Shown here in pieces: positions 54,434 through 62,531 of a stretch of DNA of 64,000 bases. The first letter of the stretch is position 1, and each line of letters begins with the position of its first letter. Source of the DNA: Paenibacillus sp. FSL R5-0341 (GTDB taxonomy: Bacteria; Bacillota; Bacilli; Paenibacillales; Paenibacillaceae); contig NZ_CP150241.1 in NCBI RefSeq assembly GCF_037975235.1, positions 4,154,001 to 4,218,000 of the forward strand, written 5' to 3'. The position numbers were made by a program, and so were the translations under genes. A model generated the notes under the pieces. It worked only from the letters and a program-made list of their open reading frames with translations, was not told the origin of the DNA and did no database searches.

Positions 54434-54672
54434 CTCTCATGCTCTCCTCTATGAATCAAATTTCAATATCATTTATTAAAATAATGATGGCTTGAATCAT
54501 GGTTTGGCTTATACCCTCTATATGCCATTGTACTCTCCTTGAGCGGTCAACTCAAAATTTGAAGCGATCATACATGGACAGCCTATGCATTCCAAGCTAT
54601 GATGGAATAAGGTATGATCTGTAAGCGTAACCTTTATTTAATGTCGACTTTGGCAGAAAGGGTATAATGCTC

Positions 54673-54984
54673 ATGAATACAAGATTAGTCTTTGCGCGAT
54701 TTCTGGCGATTGTTGTTCTGGTCATTCCCGGTTTAATGGCAATGAAGGGTTTTCTGATGATGAAAGATGCCCTGTTCCTATATTATGCCGAGCACGGGAA
54801 CGAACTGATCTCACCAGGTTTCCAGTGGCTTTCCTTTGCCGGTGGACTTGTCCTTTTTGCGGCAGGTATGAGTTTCCTGGGAGGCTGGATCCTGTTCCGT
54901 GACCGCAAGCGTAATTATGTAGGTCCCCGTTTCCGGTCCAAAAGTGTACCCGAAAAAGCAGAGACGCCCGGAAGGACTCCATGA
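54673..54984 (+). CDS. yqzF: DUF2627 membrane protein (YqzF-like)
   Basis: 103 residues from ATG 54673, ten bases after AAAGGG; an in-frame ATG at 54667 is too close. Two membrane helices (VFARFLAIVVLVIPGLMAMKG and WLSFAGGLVLFAAGMSFLGGWILF), a cytosolic RDRKRN end. The family has no known function; in Bacillus it is next to the bkd operon, which fits here (divergent from lpdV). Confidence 0.85.
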   Translation: MNTRLVFARFLAIVVLVIPGLMAMKGFLMMKDALFLYYAEHGNELISPGFQWLSFAGGLVLFAAGMSFLGGWILFRDRKRNYVGPRFRSKSVPEKAETPGRTP

Positions 54985-54997
54985 GTCCGGGCTTTTT
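54966..54997 (+). terminator. Terminator after the yqzF-like gene
   Basis: GCCCGG..GGACT and AGTCCGGGC arms, then five T. Confidence 0.85.
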
Positions 54998-55049
54998 GTG
55001 TGTCTATACAACACGTACCGACAACTTTACATAGACAGGATGGATCATC

Positions 55050-55397
55050 ATGGTTTCATTTCTAATCACGTTACAAAGACTGCTCAAGGGCATTTTCCAT
55101 GCGTTTAAAGACCCCAAGTTTCTGGCTCTGTTCGCGTTAACGGCAGCAACACTGCTGTCAGGCACTTTGTTTTACACTCGTGTTGAAGGTCTGCACTGGA
55201 TTGATGCGTTATACTTCTGTGCGGTTACTTTGACTACGGTGGGACATCCTGATTTTGTGCCATCCACCGGATTCAGCAAAGCCTTTACCGTGATCTACAT
55301 GTTTGCAGGCATTGGCCTCACCTTTGCCATGATTGCCAGAATTACAGCAGGTATTCTATTCCCTCGCAAATTAAAGACAGAAGAGGACCCGGAGTAA
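55050..55397 (+). CDS. Two-helix potassium channel-like protein
   Basis: 115 residues. Helix 1 FLALFALTAATLLSGTLFYTR, pore loop LHWIDALYFCAVTLTTVGHPDFVP, helix 2 AFTVIYMFAGIGLTFAMIARITAGILF: the Ion_trans_2 (KcsA/MthK-like) layout. The selectivity filter reads TTVGHPD where TTVGYGD is usual. No cytosolic RCK domain. The ATG lies downstream of GACAGGATGGATC, a fairly weak site. Conductance is not certain given the changed filter. Confidence 0.8.
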   Translation: MVSFLITLQRLLKGIFHAFKDPKFLALFALTAATLLSGTLFYTRVEGLHWIDALYFCAVTLTTVGHPDFVPSTGFSKAFTVIYMFAGIGLTFAMIARITAGILFPRKLKTEEDPE

Positions 55398-55405
55398 TCT
55401 CCGGG

Positions 55406-55618
55406 TCATTCGTATAAGGCATCCCGCAGTTTGGTAGACATACGTGATTCTTTGGAAGAAGACTTCAAGATCGTTCTGCGCAACGTCAGGTTACTTGCCT
55501 GCAGTCGCTCCGCTTCTGCGAACAGTTCTGCAAATAAGGCCTGCGCCGCTTCATCTAGAGATCCCTGTTCTTTCAGGCTTTCATATTGCGCTTGAAATGA
55601 TGTTAATGCTTCACTCAT
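55406..55618 (-). CDS. Small unrecognised helical protein
   Basis: 70 residues from ATG 55618, seven bases after GAGGTG; the frame to 55702 is not supported. It is acidic at the start (QAQYESLKEQGSLDEAAQALFAEL) and basic at the end (RTILKSSSKESRMSTKLRDALYE), all helical. Convergent with the channel gene, with only eight bases between. Function unknown. Confidence 0.6.
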   Translation of the reverse strand: MSEALTSFQAQYESLKEQGSLDEAAQALFAELFAEAERLQASNLTLRRTILKSSSKESRMSTKLRDALYE

Positions 55619-55794
55619 CGTAAACACCTCTTTTCCATAACTCCTATTAACAGCTGCCGGAACCAATAGCTTAACAATCCATATAGTAACACAAAGCTGC
55701 ACAGATTAGTTCTGGCTCTTTCCAAAGATTTTGTGGTACTCTGTAATGGTCGCTTTTTTTGTTGAATCCCGTATGTGAGAGGAGTAGCAGCACC

Positions 55795-56394
55795 GTGCAA
55801 ACAGGACGTATTACCGTAATTACTGGACCCATGTTCAGTGAAAAATCCGGTGAACTCATTCGCCGTTGTCAGAAATTAATACAATTTGGCCGTAAAAAGG
55901 TTGTGGCCTACAAACCAGCCGAGGATGATCGGTTTGCCCAGGACGAGATCGTAAGCCGAATTGGTTATCGACTCCCTGCCCATTCCATTCCCCGGCAATT
56001 AACCCCGGAATCCGTAGAAATGATCCTGAACCAAACCATAGATGCTGATGTTGTTGCATTTGATGAAGTACAATTTTTCAGCAGTGCCATTATGGAACTC
56101 GTCTCGGAGCTAGCGTACTGTGGCAAACATGTCATTGTGGATGGTCTTAATATGGATTACCGTGGTAAGGAATTCGGATATGTCGGCGGTTTGCTCGCCA
56201 TGGCAGATGACATTGAGAAACTCTCGGCTTTCTGTGCCGTATGCGGTAGCCCGGATGCTGCCTTTACGCAACGTATCGTCAATGGGGAACCTGTTACCTT
56301 GGGTCCGGTTGTCATGATTGGCGATTCAGAAGCTTACGAGCCACGCTGTCGTTGCTGCTTCATTCCTCCTCACAAAGTTGAATGCTCATCATAA
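55795..56394 (+). CDS. tdk: Thymidine kinase with altered P-loop
   Basis: 199 residues from GTG 55795 behind AGAGGAG. Type II Tdk layout: P-loop GPMFSEKSGELIRR (G11-S18), catalytic Glu in AFDEVQFF, zinc CxxC pairs (CAVCG and RCRCC), and NMDYRGKEFGYVGGLL lasso region. The usual GKSEE of the P-loop is EKSGE here, with E16 in place of glycine, so nucleotide binding may differ. It would phosphorylate thymidine with ATP. Terminator follows. Confidence 0.88.
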   Translation: MQTGRITVITGPMFSEKSGELIRRCQKLIQFGRKKVVAYKPAEDDRFAQDEIVSRIGYRLPAHSIPRQLTPESVEMILNQTIDADVVAFDEVQFFSSAIMELVSELAYCGKHVIVDGLNMDYRGKEFGYVGGLLAMADDIEKLSAFCAVCGSPDAAFTQRIVNGEPVTLGPVVMIGDSEAYEPRCRCCFIPPHKVECSS

Positions 56395-56429
56395 TTTTTA
56401 AGATTTCTAAGAGATCTCTGAGATCCTCC

Positions 56430-56454
56430 AAAAAGCCCTTTTGGGCTTTTTTTG
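56430..56454 (+). terminator. Terminator after tdk
   Basis: AAAAAGCCC and GGGCTTTTTTT around a four-base TTTT loop. Confidence 0.9.
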
Positions 56455-56476
56455 TTTGTGGCAGCGAACCATTGCA

Positions 56477-56505
56477 CAAAAAAGCACCGCTTTGCAGCGA
56501 TGCTT
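56477..56505 (-). terminator. Terminator after the zinc-ribbon gene
   Basis: AGCA-CGCTGC and GCG-TGCT arms, then six T, on the minus strand. Confidence 0.7.
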
Positions 56506-56521
56506 ACAGAATCACTTCCCG

Positions 56522-56998
56522 CTAGTCCCGGGAAACAAAATATTTGTTGGTCATGTAGTAAGCGTCACCACGTGACGTTTCCACCATTCCTTTTTTTGCA
56601 TCCAAAAATACAATCTCTTTACACTTCGTGCAGTACCATTTCGTGCGCTTATATGGAGATTCCGTCACGTAAGCCGTGCCGCATTTACAATCAATCTTCA
56701 TTAATAACTCGGTTGATTTATAAGCACTGGACAAGCGTTCCAGGTTATCCTGCTGCTGCGTAGGCATAATGGTCTGCTGATAATCCGATAAATGATTCTG
56801 AACCTTAAAGTCTGCTACCAATCCTGCATTCAATCCAAAAAACTCCTTGCCGATTTCGGTCACGAAGCGCTTCTCATTTCTGTAGCAATCCAGCCACTCA
56901 ATAATCTGCTTATTAGACAGTGGAACCGTACCCTTGATACCGCTGTTTAAGGTGTAGGTCATGATGTATAAAGTATCGTCTTGTCTACCTGAGTACAT
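56522..56998 (-). CDS. Unrecognised protein with a C-terminal zinc ribbon
   Basis: 158 residues; ATG follows GGAGGATTCTA. Residues about 100-130 hold KIDCKCGTAYVTE...KWYCTKCKEIVF, a CxC plus CxxC zinc ribbon. The N-terminal part (VPLSNKQIIEWLDCYRNEKRFVTEI) is helical. It may bind nucleic acid or a protein partner. It is alone between two terminators. Not a family I can name. Confidence 0.65.
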   Translation of the reverse strand: MYSGRQDDTLYIMTYTLNSGIKGTVPLSNKQIIEWLDCYRNEKRFVTEIGKEFFGLNAGLVADFKVQNHLSDYQQTIMPTQQQDNLERLSSAYKSTELLMKIDCKCGTAYVTESPYKRTKWYCTKCKEIVFLDAKKGMVETSRGDAYYMTNKYFVSRD

Positions 56999-57087
56999 TA
57001 GAATCCTCCTTCGAATACATTTGCTAATGTACTACAAAAACGCGCATAAATCAAAGAATTGTTATTTCCTGAGCGCATCTCTTCTTA

Positions 57088-57303
57088 TTAAATGGGGAAC
57101 ATTCCTCGTTCATCCGCCAAAGTCTTACAGGAACTGCATACACCTGAAACATTTCCCTGTGGAGCTGCATAATGCACGACCGATTTAACCTTTTTCTTAC
57201 ATATGGAACAGTAGTGCCTCCTTTCCTTTTTTGGGGTGTAGTCCGATAGCTTCACTACGTTTTTGTTCAGTCGGAATCGGCGTAAGAAGCCCGGCCATTT
57301 CAT
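57088..57303 (-). CDS. Small zinc-finger-like protein
   Basis: 71 residues. HYCSICKKKVKSVVHYAA and SGVCSSCKTLADER give two CxxC pairs spaced 26 residues apart, so one zinc site. The N-terminus is basic (FLRRFRLNKN). The ribosome site (AGTGAAGCGAG) is weak. Role unknown. Confidence 0.55.
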   Translation of the reverse strand: MKWPGFLRRFRLNKNVVKLSDYTPKKERRHYCSICKKKVKSVVHYAAPQGNVSGVCSSCKTLADERGMFPI

Positions 57304-57467
57304 CTCGCTTCACTCTTTCTTGTTCGCCTACTTTTGTAGTCGTTTTTTTGCTCTGGGCTAAAAATCATCGCGCCTTTTTTTATGTATACGATTCCAAGTT
57401 GTGCATGCCTATCTCATAATCTATTCGACGTTTTGAGCGTTTTTCCTGTTTTTAATCTCTACACATA

Positions 57468-57527
57468 TAAAAAAAACCGACATAACCTGCTTTCTTACTT
57501 TCGGAAGAACAGCATTTTAGTCGGTTC
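57468..57527 (-). terminator. Terminator after the NlpC/P60-like gene
   Basis: AACCGAC and GTCGGTT outer arms, inner pairs GCTG/CAGC-like, then eight T on the minus strand. Confidence 0.7.
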
Positions 57528-57532
57528 CAACC

Positions 57533-58183
57533 TTATTTATAAAAAGTTCCCAGAACGTCCAGCTCTGGTGAGCGCTCAATTCGAAAAGGATAAATATATC
57601 CCTGATTCATTCGGGTAAATTTGCGGCTCCACAGGTCCAGTCCGGATGTGAACTGATAGGCCTGGTATATAAACTTGGAGCAGTAATTGCGCTCAATACT
57701 GCGCAGATTGGTCTGTAAACGGTAAAATTTGACCTGTTTGTAATGATCCTGTACCCACCCGGCTGCCTTCATGCCTGCCTCATTCAGTCTGGAACGGAAT
57801 ACAATGAAGCGATCTCCTTCATAGAAACGTGTAAGGTACCAATCCAATGAGTCCGCAAATACAGGCCCATAAGGGTGCACATGATACACTTTCCCATCGA
57901 GTCCGATAATGCCCATATGCCCGGCGTAATAGGTGGATTCCGAGCTTGGTGTGTACACGATATCCCCTGGCTCCAGCTTCATCTCCCCCAAAGCGTTGAT
58001 GGGTAAATCCTGATGTAACCGTTTGGCTGCTGAACGTTCACGCCGCCCTTCAACAAACAAGCGATGAAGTGCACCGGCAAGTGCGAGATACATTTCGGAC
58101 CATTTGATCTTTTTCTTATCAGGTCGTTTGAACCACCGCTGGATGAAGGTGAAACCTCGTTGTGGTTGTGAACCCTTCTTCAT
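57533..58183 (-). CDS. Permuted NlpC/P60-like (YiiX/DUF830) protein
   Basis: 216 residues from ATG 58183, eight bases after GGAG. LEPGDIVYTPSSESTYYAGHMGIIGLDGKVYHVHP gives the catalytic histidine (GHMGI), and NYCSKFIYQAY the cysteine; their order, His before Cys, is the permuted form. It has no signal peptide, so it is cytosolic or attached. Such enzymes act on lipids or peptides (YiiX-type) rather than only peptidoglycan. The tail ends in a basic GTFYK. Confidence 0.75.
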   Translation of the reverse strand: MKKGSQPQRGFTFIQRWFKRPDKKKIKWSEMYLALAGALHRLFVEGRRERSAAKRLHQDLPINALGEMKLEPGDIVYTPSSESTYYAGHMGIIGLDGKVYHVHPYGPVFADSLDWYLTRFYEGDRFIVFRSRLNEAGMKAAGWVQDHYKQVKFYRLQTNLRSIERNYCSKFIYQAYQFTSGLDLWSRKFTRMNQGYIYPFRIERSPELDVLGTFYK

Positions 58184-58328
58184 ACGCTGCACTCCACTCT
58201 CATCTATTTTTATATATAGTTGTCATTCTACAGTTTCTCAGGCTTATTATAGACATTTGGTAGTGTATATTCAATTCGATAGCCGTTGTGTCTGATGAAA
58301 TTATGCCTTCTTATTACCCATTTTATGC

Positions 58329-58365
58329 AAAAAAGATGACTTTGGAATGAACCCAAAGTCATCTT
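58329..58365 (-). terminator. Terminator after the ferredoxin reductase-like gene
   Basis: AAGATGACTTTGG and CCAAAGTCATCTT perfect arms, then six T. Confidence 0.9.
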
Positions 58366-58386
58366 AATCGTATCCAAACGCAGACT

Positions 58387-59424
58387 TTATTCTTCTACAA
58401 CACCAAGAGCTTTATTTTTCTCCTTAAAGCGGCTGTTATGGGAAGAAACATAAGCCACTTTCTCCGCTTCAGGGTCCATGTATAACTTCGCACTGTTTAC
58501 CGCGAGGGCTGCATCCGTGAAAGTACCCGCAATCAGGTACAGTTTGCTACCATAATCTACAAAATCGCCTGCGGCGAAAACGCCAGGAATATTCGTTTGC
58601 AATCTCTCTGTCGTAGTAACATGCCATTCTCCAAGATCAAGTCCCCAATCCCGGATTGGACCAAAATCACTCTTCATGCCATGGTTTACAATGACAGCAT
58701 CCACTTCAAGCAGTTCAGTTTCGCCTGTGTCCACGTGTGAAATGGTCACTTGCTCAATCACATCACCACTCAAACTATGCAGTGTCTCTACCGCATAAGG
58801 TGTCCGGACATCTACAGAGGATTCTCTCATACGCAGTACATTACGCTCCAGCCCGCCAAAGCGGTCACGACGATGCACAACGGTAACTTGCTCTGCCAGT
58901 GCTTCCAGTTCATTTGCCCAGTCTACAGCAGAGTCGCCACCACCTGAGATCAGGACGCGTTTACCACGGAATGGCTCCAGTTCCTGCACCGTATAGTGCA
59001 GATTGCTAACCTCATAACGGTCTGCACCCTCAAGCTCCAACTTGGCCATTTTATATATACCGTACCCGATTGCCAAAATGACAGTACGTGTCCAGTGTTG
59101 TTCACCTGTTGCTGAAGTTAAAAGAATCGTGCCATCAGGTTGACGTTCGAATCCTTCGATCTGTTGTTCAAATACAAGCGTTGGCTCGAAAGTTCGTGCC
59201 TGTTCTTCCAATTGTTTGATCAGATCTTCACATAGAATTGGCGTCACACCTCCAACATCCCAGATCATTTTCTCCGGATAAAAGAGCATGCGACCGCCCA
59301 ATCTGTCACGTGCCTCAATCAACTTGGTCTTCATATCCCGCATGCCGCTATAAAAGGCAGAGTACATGCCCGCTGGGCCACCGCCGATAATGGTTACATC
59401 ATAAAGTTCCAACTGCTGATTCAT
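58387..59424 (-). CDS. Ferredoxin-NADP reductase-like flavoprotein (thioredoxin reductase fold)
   Basis: 345 residues. FAD motif [33 protein letters not shown] motif [20 protein letters not shown], and the FAD-binding end [32 protein letters not shown]. The CxxC of thioredoxin reductase is missing, so this is the type-2 FNR form (YumC/YcgT). A Fur-box-like site lies 42 bp upstream, pointing to use in iron release from siderophores. It lies beside the AraC/lipoprotein gene. Confidence 0.88.
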   Translation of the reverse strand: MNQQLELYDVTIIGGGPAGMYSAFYSGMRDMKTKLIEARDRLGGRMLFYPEKMIWDVGGVTPILCEDLIKQLEEQARTFEPTLVFEQQIEGFERQPDGTILLTSATGEQHWTRTVILAIGYGIYKMAKLELEGADRYEVSNLHYTVQELEPFRGKRVLISGGGDSAVDWANELEALAEQVTVVHRRDRFGGLERNVLRMRESSVDVRTPYAVETLHSLSGDVIEQVTISHVDTGETELLEVDAVIVNHGMKSDFGPIRDWGLDLGEWHVTTTERLQTNIPGVFAAGDFVDYGSKLYLIAGTFTDAALAVNSAKLYMDPEAEKVAYVSSHNSRFKEKNKALGVVEE

Positions 59425-59465
59425 ATTAAAAATACCTCCGTTAATTCGATCCAGAACATCGAGTA

Positions 59466-59488
59466 TTTGATATCGATTCTCATTATCA
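59466..59488. promoter_or_regulatory. Fur-box-like palindrome before the flavoprotein gene
   Basis: TTTGATATCGATTCTCATTATCA matches most of the GATAATGATAATCATTATC consensus. It is 42 bp ahead of the flavoprotein ATG. Confidence 0.75.
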
Positions 59489-59583
59489 CTTAAATCCTAG
59501 TTTAATGGTAATCTTATCAAATTACAATGGCTAAAAAACAAACATTTCTTGTACAAAACTTCTATCAACAAGTTCGCTCTTGA

Positions 59584-60603
59584 CTATTGTGCTCTTGGAG
59601 CCACCAACAGCTTTTCCACGACAAAATCAAGTTGTTTATTGATTGAATAAATATCCGAATAATAGAAGAAATCGAAATCAATCTCAATCAGACGACCTTC
59701 TTTGATCGCAGGGATGCTGCTCCATATTGGATTATCCGTCAAGTTATCTGCTCCTTCATACACCGAGCGAAATACATAATCCCCGATATATTCAGGAAGT
59801 ACTTCCATGGAGATGTTGGAGCCGGCCGCGTCCGAAACCACATCAATTTTTTTCTGTACAACTTCAGGTGCTTTCATCCCCAAGTACTCATATACCGCCT
59901 GAGATCCCCGGCCAAATTGCTTGCTCTCTACAATGACCATACCTTTCAAGCCGCCCTCCACTATGGAGATTGTTTTGTCAAGTATGCCTGCATCTGCAAG
60001 AGTCTTCTTACTCTCTTCAACTTTGGTGTTGAGATTAGTGATTAACGTCTCCGCTTCCTGCTCTTTGCCAAAAATGCTCGCTATACTATGGAGTCTTTCT
60101 TCTGTAGACAATTTCTCATACGGAATATATACCGTAGGTGCAATATCTTTTAATAACGTATACGTCTCTTCTGAAGGAACAATGATCAGATCCGGATCAA
60201 GATCAATGACAGCTTCAGGATTCGGTTCGAACCAGGTACCCAGTGCATTTACACCTTCTAGCTCACTCTTGTATGCAGCCCCGTCATATACATCTGAGGT
60301 AGCGATTGGCTTAACTCCAAGTGCGACGACATCCCCCTGGAGATACAAGACAACAACCCGTTTGGGATTGGCTGGAACAACCACATCACCCTTAACCGTT
60401 GAGACTGTGCGTGTTTCATTGTCTTTGTTCGTCTGGCTTCCGGTGTCTGATGACACTGCCGTACTGCTGTTATTGGAACTGGCACCTGTTCCTTCGCCAG
60501 CTGCTGGTGTTTGTGCTGTACCTGAAGAACAGGCTGCAAGGAGCATCGTTATGCTTAATAATGCAACCATGATCATACTGGAACTTGTTTTTCTTCTTTT
60601 CAT
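59584..60603 (-). CDS. Iron-siderophore substrate-binding lipoprotein (internal start in the AraC frame)
   Basis: 339 residues from ATG 60603, eight bases after GGAGGG. A signal peptide (MKRRKTSSSMIMVALLSITM...) with lipobox LLAAC, a Ser/Thr-rich linker, then VVVPANPKRVVVLYLQGDVVALGVKPIA and IDLDPDLIIVPSEETYTLL of the periplasmic-binding-protein class III. It would present ferric siderophore to a FecCD-type permease encoded elsewhere; none is visible here. Its own Fur-controlled promoter fits just upstream. Confidence 0.75.
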   Translation of the reverse strand: MKRRKTSSSMIMVALLSITMLLAACSSGTAQTPAAGEGTGASSNNSSTAVSSDTGSQTNKDNETRTVSTVKGDVVVPANPKRVVVLYLQGDVVALGVKPIATSDVYDGAAYKSELEGVNALGTWFEPNPEAVIDLDPDLIIVPSEETYTLLKDIAPTVYIPYEKLSTEERLHSIASIFGKEQEAETLITNLNTKVEESKKTLADAGILDKTISIVEGGLKGMVIVESKQFGRGSQAVYEYLGMKAPEVVQKKIDVVSDAAGSNISMEVLPEYIGDYVFRSVYEGADNLTDNPIWSSIPAIKEGRLIEIDFDFFYYSDIYSINKQLDFVVEKLLVAPRAQ

Positions 60604-61557
60604 TGATGTAGACCCTCCGTCTATATATTGATAATGATTCTCATAATCAATATATCCCGACTTCCACCTCCGGCCAATGGACGATTCAGAGATTTGCAAT
60701 GGACGATCCTCTCTTCGCGCCTCTTCTCTCATCTTTCGTTGGTATAGAATCGGAGAGATTCCCACATGTTTTTTGAAGATACGACTAAAATAATACACAT
60801 CCGAATAACCCACTTCTGCTGCAATTTCACTCAGCGTTGCATCCGATCGCAAAAGGAGATTTCGAGCCTTGGCGATTCGGGTCTGAATTAAATAATCAAT
60901 CGGACTGTAACCTGTCTGTCGTTTGAATTGCATGGATAAATGCCGGGAGCTATAGTTGAATTGTTCAGCCAAGAAATCAAGGGTGACCTGTTCTCTATAA
61001 TGGTTCTGTATGTAACGGAGCGTTTGTTTCACCGGATCAGCAAGCTCTGTTTTGATCTCCTGCTCTGCCAGCTGAACCATCATTTCATGAATGAATTGAT
61101 AAAATAAACTTTTCGTATGAAGCAGATCCAAACTGCCGGACTGTGCCCATGCACCTTCAAGCTCATCAAGGTACCGTAACAACCCAAGAGGACTACTTGG
61201 CGTAAAACCATATTGCAAAGAGAACGGTGCAACCTCAGGCTGTGCCAATAACCACTTTTTGCGATAGCTAGGAAAGGCCAGGAATGCTCTGTAATAGAGC
61301 AGAATATATTCAAAATCTTCGTGGGTTTGGATATCCAGTGAAGATCCTTTTGCCCCATGAAGCATGTGAAATCGCTCTGCCTTATATGTTTGTCCATCCA
61401 ACTGAAGCACAGCCGATCCACGTATCGTATATATAAAACCATTTGCCGGAAGTATATAGGAACTCAGTTGTTCCCCTGCCTCCATAACGATCCGGCGTAT
61501 ATCCAGAACCTTAACAGCGGCAAGATTCCAGTATTTCATCTGTTCGTCTAATTGCAT
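59584..61557 (-). CDS. AraC-type regulator with uninterrupted frame into a siderophore-binding lipoprotein
   Basis: 657 codons without a stop. Residues 1-100 are a cupin sensor; 175-275 are the AraC DNA-binding domain (VTLDFLAEQFNYSSRHLSMQFKRQ, LSEIAAEVGYSDVYYFSRIFKK); 319 onward is a lipoprotein (SITMLLAACSSG lipobox at about 336-345) with a FecB/FhuD-type substrate-binding domain. The layout recalls Btr of B. subtilis, but Btr has no signal peptide in the middle. Residues about 301-313 (GYIDYENHYQYI) are coded by a Fur box. Probably two products: regulator (and a readthrough form) and a separately started lipoprotein. ATG follows GGAGAGTATTCG. Confidence 0.8.
   Translation of the reverse strand: MQLDEQMKYWNLAAVKVLDIRRIVMEAGEQLSSYILPANGFIYTIRGSAVLQLDGQTYKAERFHMLHGAKGSSLDIQTHEDFEYILLYYRAFLAFPSYRKKWLLAQPEVAPFSLQYGFTPSSPLGLLRYLDELEGAWAQSGSLDLLHTKSLFYQFIHEMMVQLAEQEIKTELADPVKQTLRYIQNHYREQVTLDFLAEQFNYSSRHLSMQFKRQTGYSPIDYLIQTRIAKARNLLLRSDATLSEIAAEVGYSDVYYFSRIFKKHVGISPILYQRKMREEARREDRPLQISESSIGRRWKSGYIDYENHYQYIDGGSTSMKRRKTSSSMIMVALLSITMLLAACSSGTAQTPAAGEGTGASSNNSSTAVSSDTGSQTNKDNETRTVSTVKGDVVVPANPKRVVVLYLQGDVVALGVKPIATSDVYDGAAYKSELEGVNALGTWFEPNPEAVIDLDPDLIIVPSEETYTLLKDIAPTVYIPYEKLSTEERLHSIASIFGKEQEAETLITNLNTKVEESKKTLADAGILDKTISIVEGGLKGMVIVESKQFGRGSQAVYEYLGMKAPEVVQKKIDVVSDAAGSNISMEVLPEYIGDYVFRSVYEGADNLTDNPIWSSIPAIKEGRLIEIDFDFFYYSDIYSINKQLDFVVEKLLVAPRAQ
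60624..60654. promoter_or_regulatory. Fur box and promoter inside the AraC-lipoprotein linker
   Basis: TATATTGATAATGATTCTCA (and onward to ATAATCAATATA) is a near-perfect dyad. On the minus strand TTGATT, 17 bases, TATATA form a -35/-10 pair that straddles it, followed by GGAGGG and the lipoprotein ATG. Fur would block this promoter when iron is plentiful. Confidence 0.75.
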
Positions 61558-61673
61558 CGAATACTCTCCAATCCCAGTCTCACCCGGTACAAAGACCTTA
61601 CAAGGTCATCATTCTGCCACACATCCTTTTACATATGAATAGCAGAGGTTCACTAATATCTCTTTATTATAAA

Positions 61674-61694
61674 TGATAATAATTTTCATTATCA
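61674..61694. promoter_or_regulatory. Fur-box-like palindrome before the AraC-type gene
   Basis: TGATAATAATTTTCATTATCA, a dyad with seven-base arms TGATAAT/ATTATCA. It lies 117 bp before the AraC ATG at 61557. Confidence 0.75.
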
Positions 61695-61745
61695 ACTGTA
61701 ATTTAGACTGGAACTGGATTTCATCTTATCAAGCACACACTATGC

Positions 61746-62321
61746 TTATTTTTGTTCAGAGATCTTCGTAAACCACGCGGCCAATTCCTCGGTCTGATCC
61801 AATGTTGCAATCGGGTCAAAGTACCAGGAACGATCCGGGCTCCAGATAAACACTCGATCATTCTTAACCGCATCCAGTGAGCTCCAGACCGGTTTGGATT
61901 TCAACTCTTCCAGGGTCAGATTATCTGCTGTTAGAATGATGTAGTCTCCGGCAAATTCAGGAATCGCTTCCGATGAAACTTCAACCAGTTGATCCTTCAT
62001 TAAGATCTCTTTTATTAACCTTCCAAGATCGTTTCTCCCTCCACTAGGCAGGTTCGCTTTGTACATCAAGTAATATAAGCGTAATCCGGCTTCGCCGGCT
62101 TGAATTACCAACTTACTCCCTTTTCCCCCATGAAGAACATAAAAGCGGCTCACTTCATACGTTTGGTTGTCTATCATCACTCCGGCCTCACCTTGAAAGG
62201 TGAGGACAAAAGTACTTGTCGGAAATTTGTATTTCATCTCGTATGCCTCGAGTTCCATGTATCGGATATCTGTTATACTCACCGCAGCATAGCTCCAGAG
62301 TATATAATAATCATTCCACAT
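61746..62321 (-). CDS. Shortened Btr-like protein: cupin joined to the C-lobe of a substrate-binding domain
   Basis: 191 residues. Residues 1-100 follow the cupin of the neighbouring AraC protein (WSYAAVSITDIRYMELEAYEM, FYVLHGGKGSKLVIQ against FHMLHGAKGSSLDIQ). Residues about 110-191 follow the end of the lipoprotein (IPEFAGDYIILTADNLTLEELKSKPVWSSLDAVKNDRVFIW against LPEYIGDYVFRSVY...NPIWSSIPAIKEGRLIEI). Helix-turn-helix and N-lobe are missing, so it looks like an in-frame internal deletion. ATG follows GGAGATGGG; a Fur box is upstream. It may be a pseudogene or a DNA-binding-less regulator. Confidence 0.65.
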   Translation of the reverse strand: MWNDYYILWSYAAVSITDIRYMELEAYEMKYKFPTSTFVLTFQGEAGVMIDNQTYEVSRFYVLHGGKGSKLVIQAGEAGLRLYYLMYKANLPSGGRNDLGRLIKEILMKDQLVEVSSEAIPEFAGDYIILTADNLTLEELKSKPVWSSLDAVKNDRVFIWSPDRSWYFDPIATLDQTEELAAWFTKISEQK

Positions 62322-62377
62322 TTTGCTAACCCATCTCCGTCTACATAGATTGTGTCTAAACTTCTATCTACTCACTT

Positions 62378-62396
62378 ATTGATAACCATTATCAAT
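62378..62396. promoter_or_regulatory. Fur-box-like palindrome before the shortened gene
   Basis: ATTGATAA-CCA-TTATCAAT is a perfect eight-base dyad with three central bases. It is 57 bp from the start of the shortened gene and also faces the divergent coiled-coil gene at 62532. Confidence 0.75.
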
Positions 62397-62531
62397 TTTT
62401 AGGATGAAGTACGCAATACAAGCGACTTAAATGAATCCTTTTAGATGAAATAAAAGCTATTCAAATCCTTCTCTTAACATCCGATATATGTAAATAGAAC
62501 CATGATAAAGCGTAGAAGGAGAACAGAGGAT

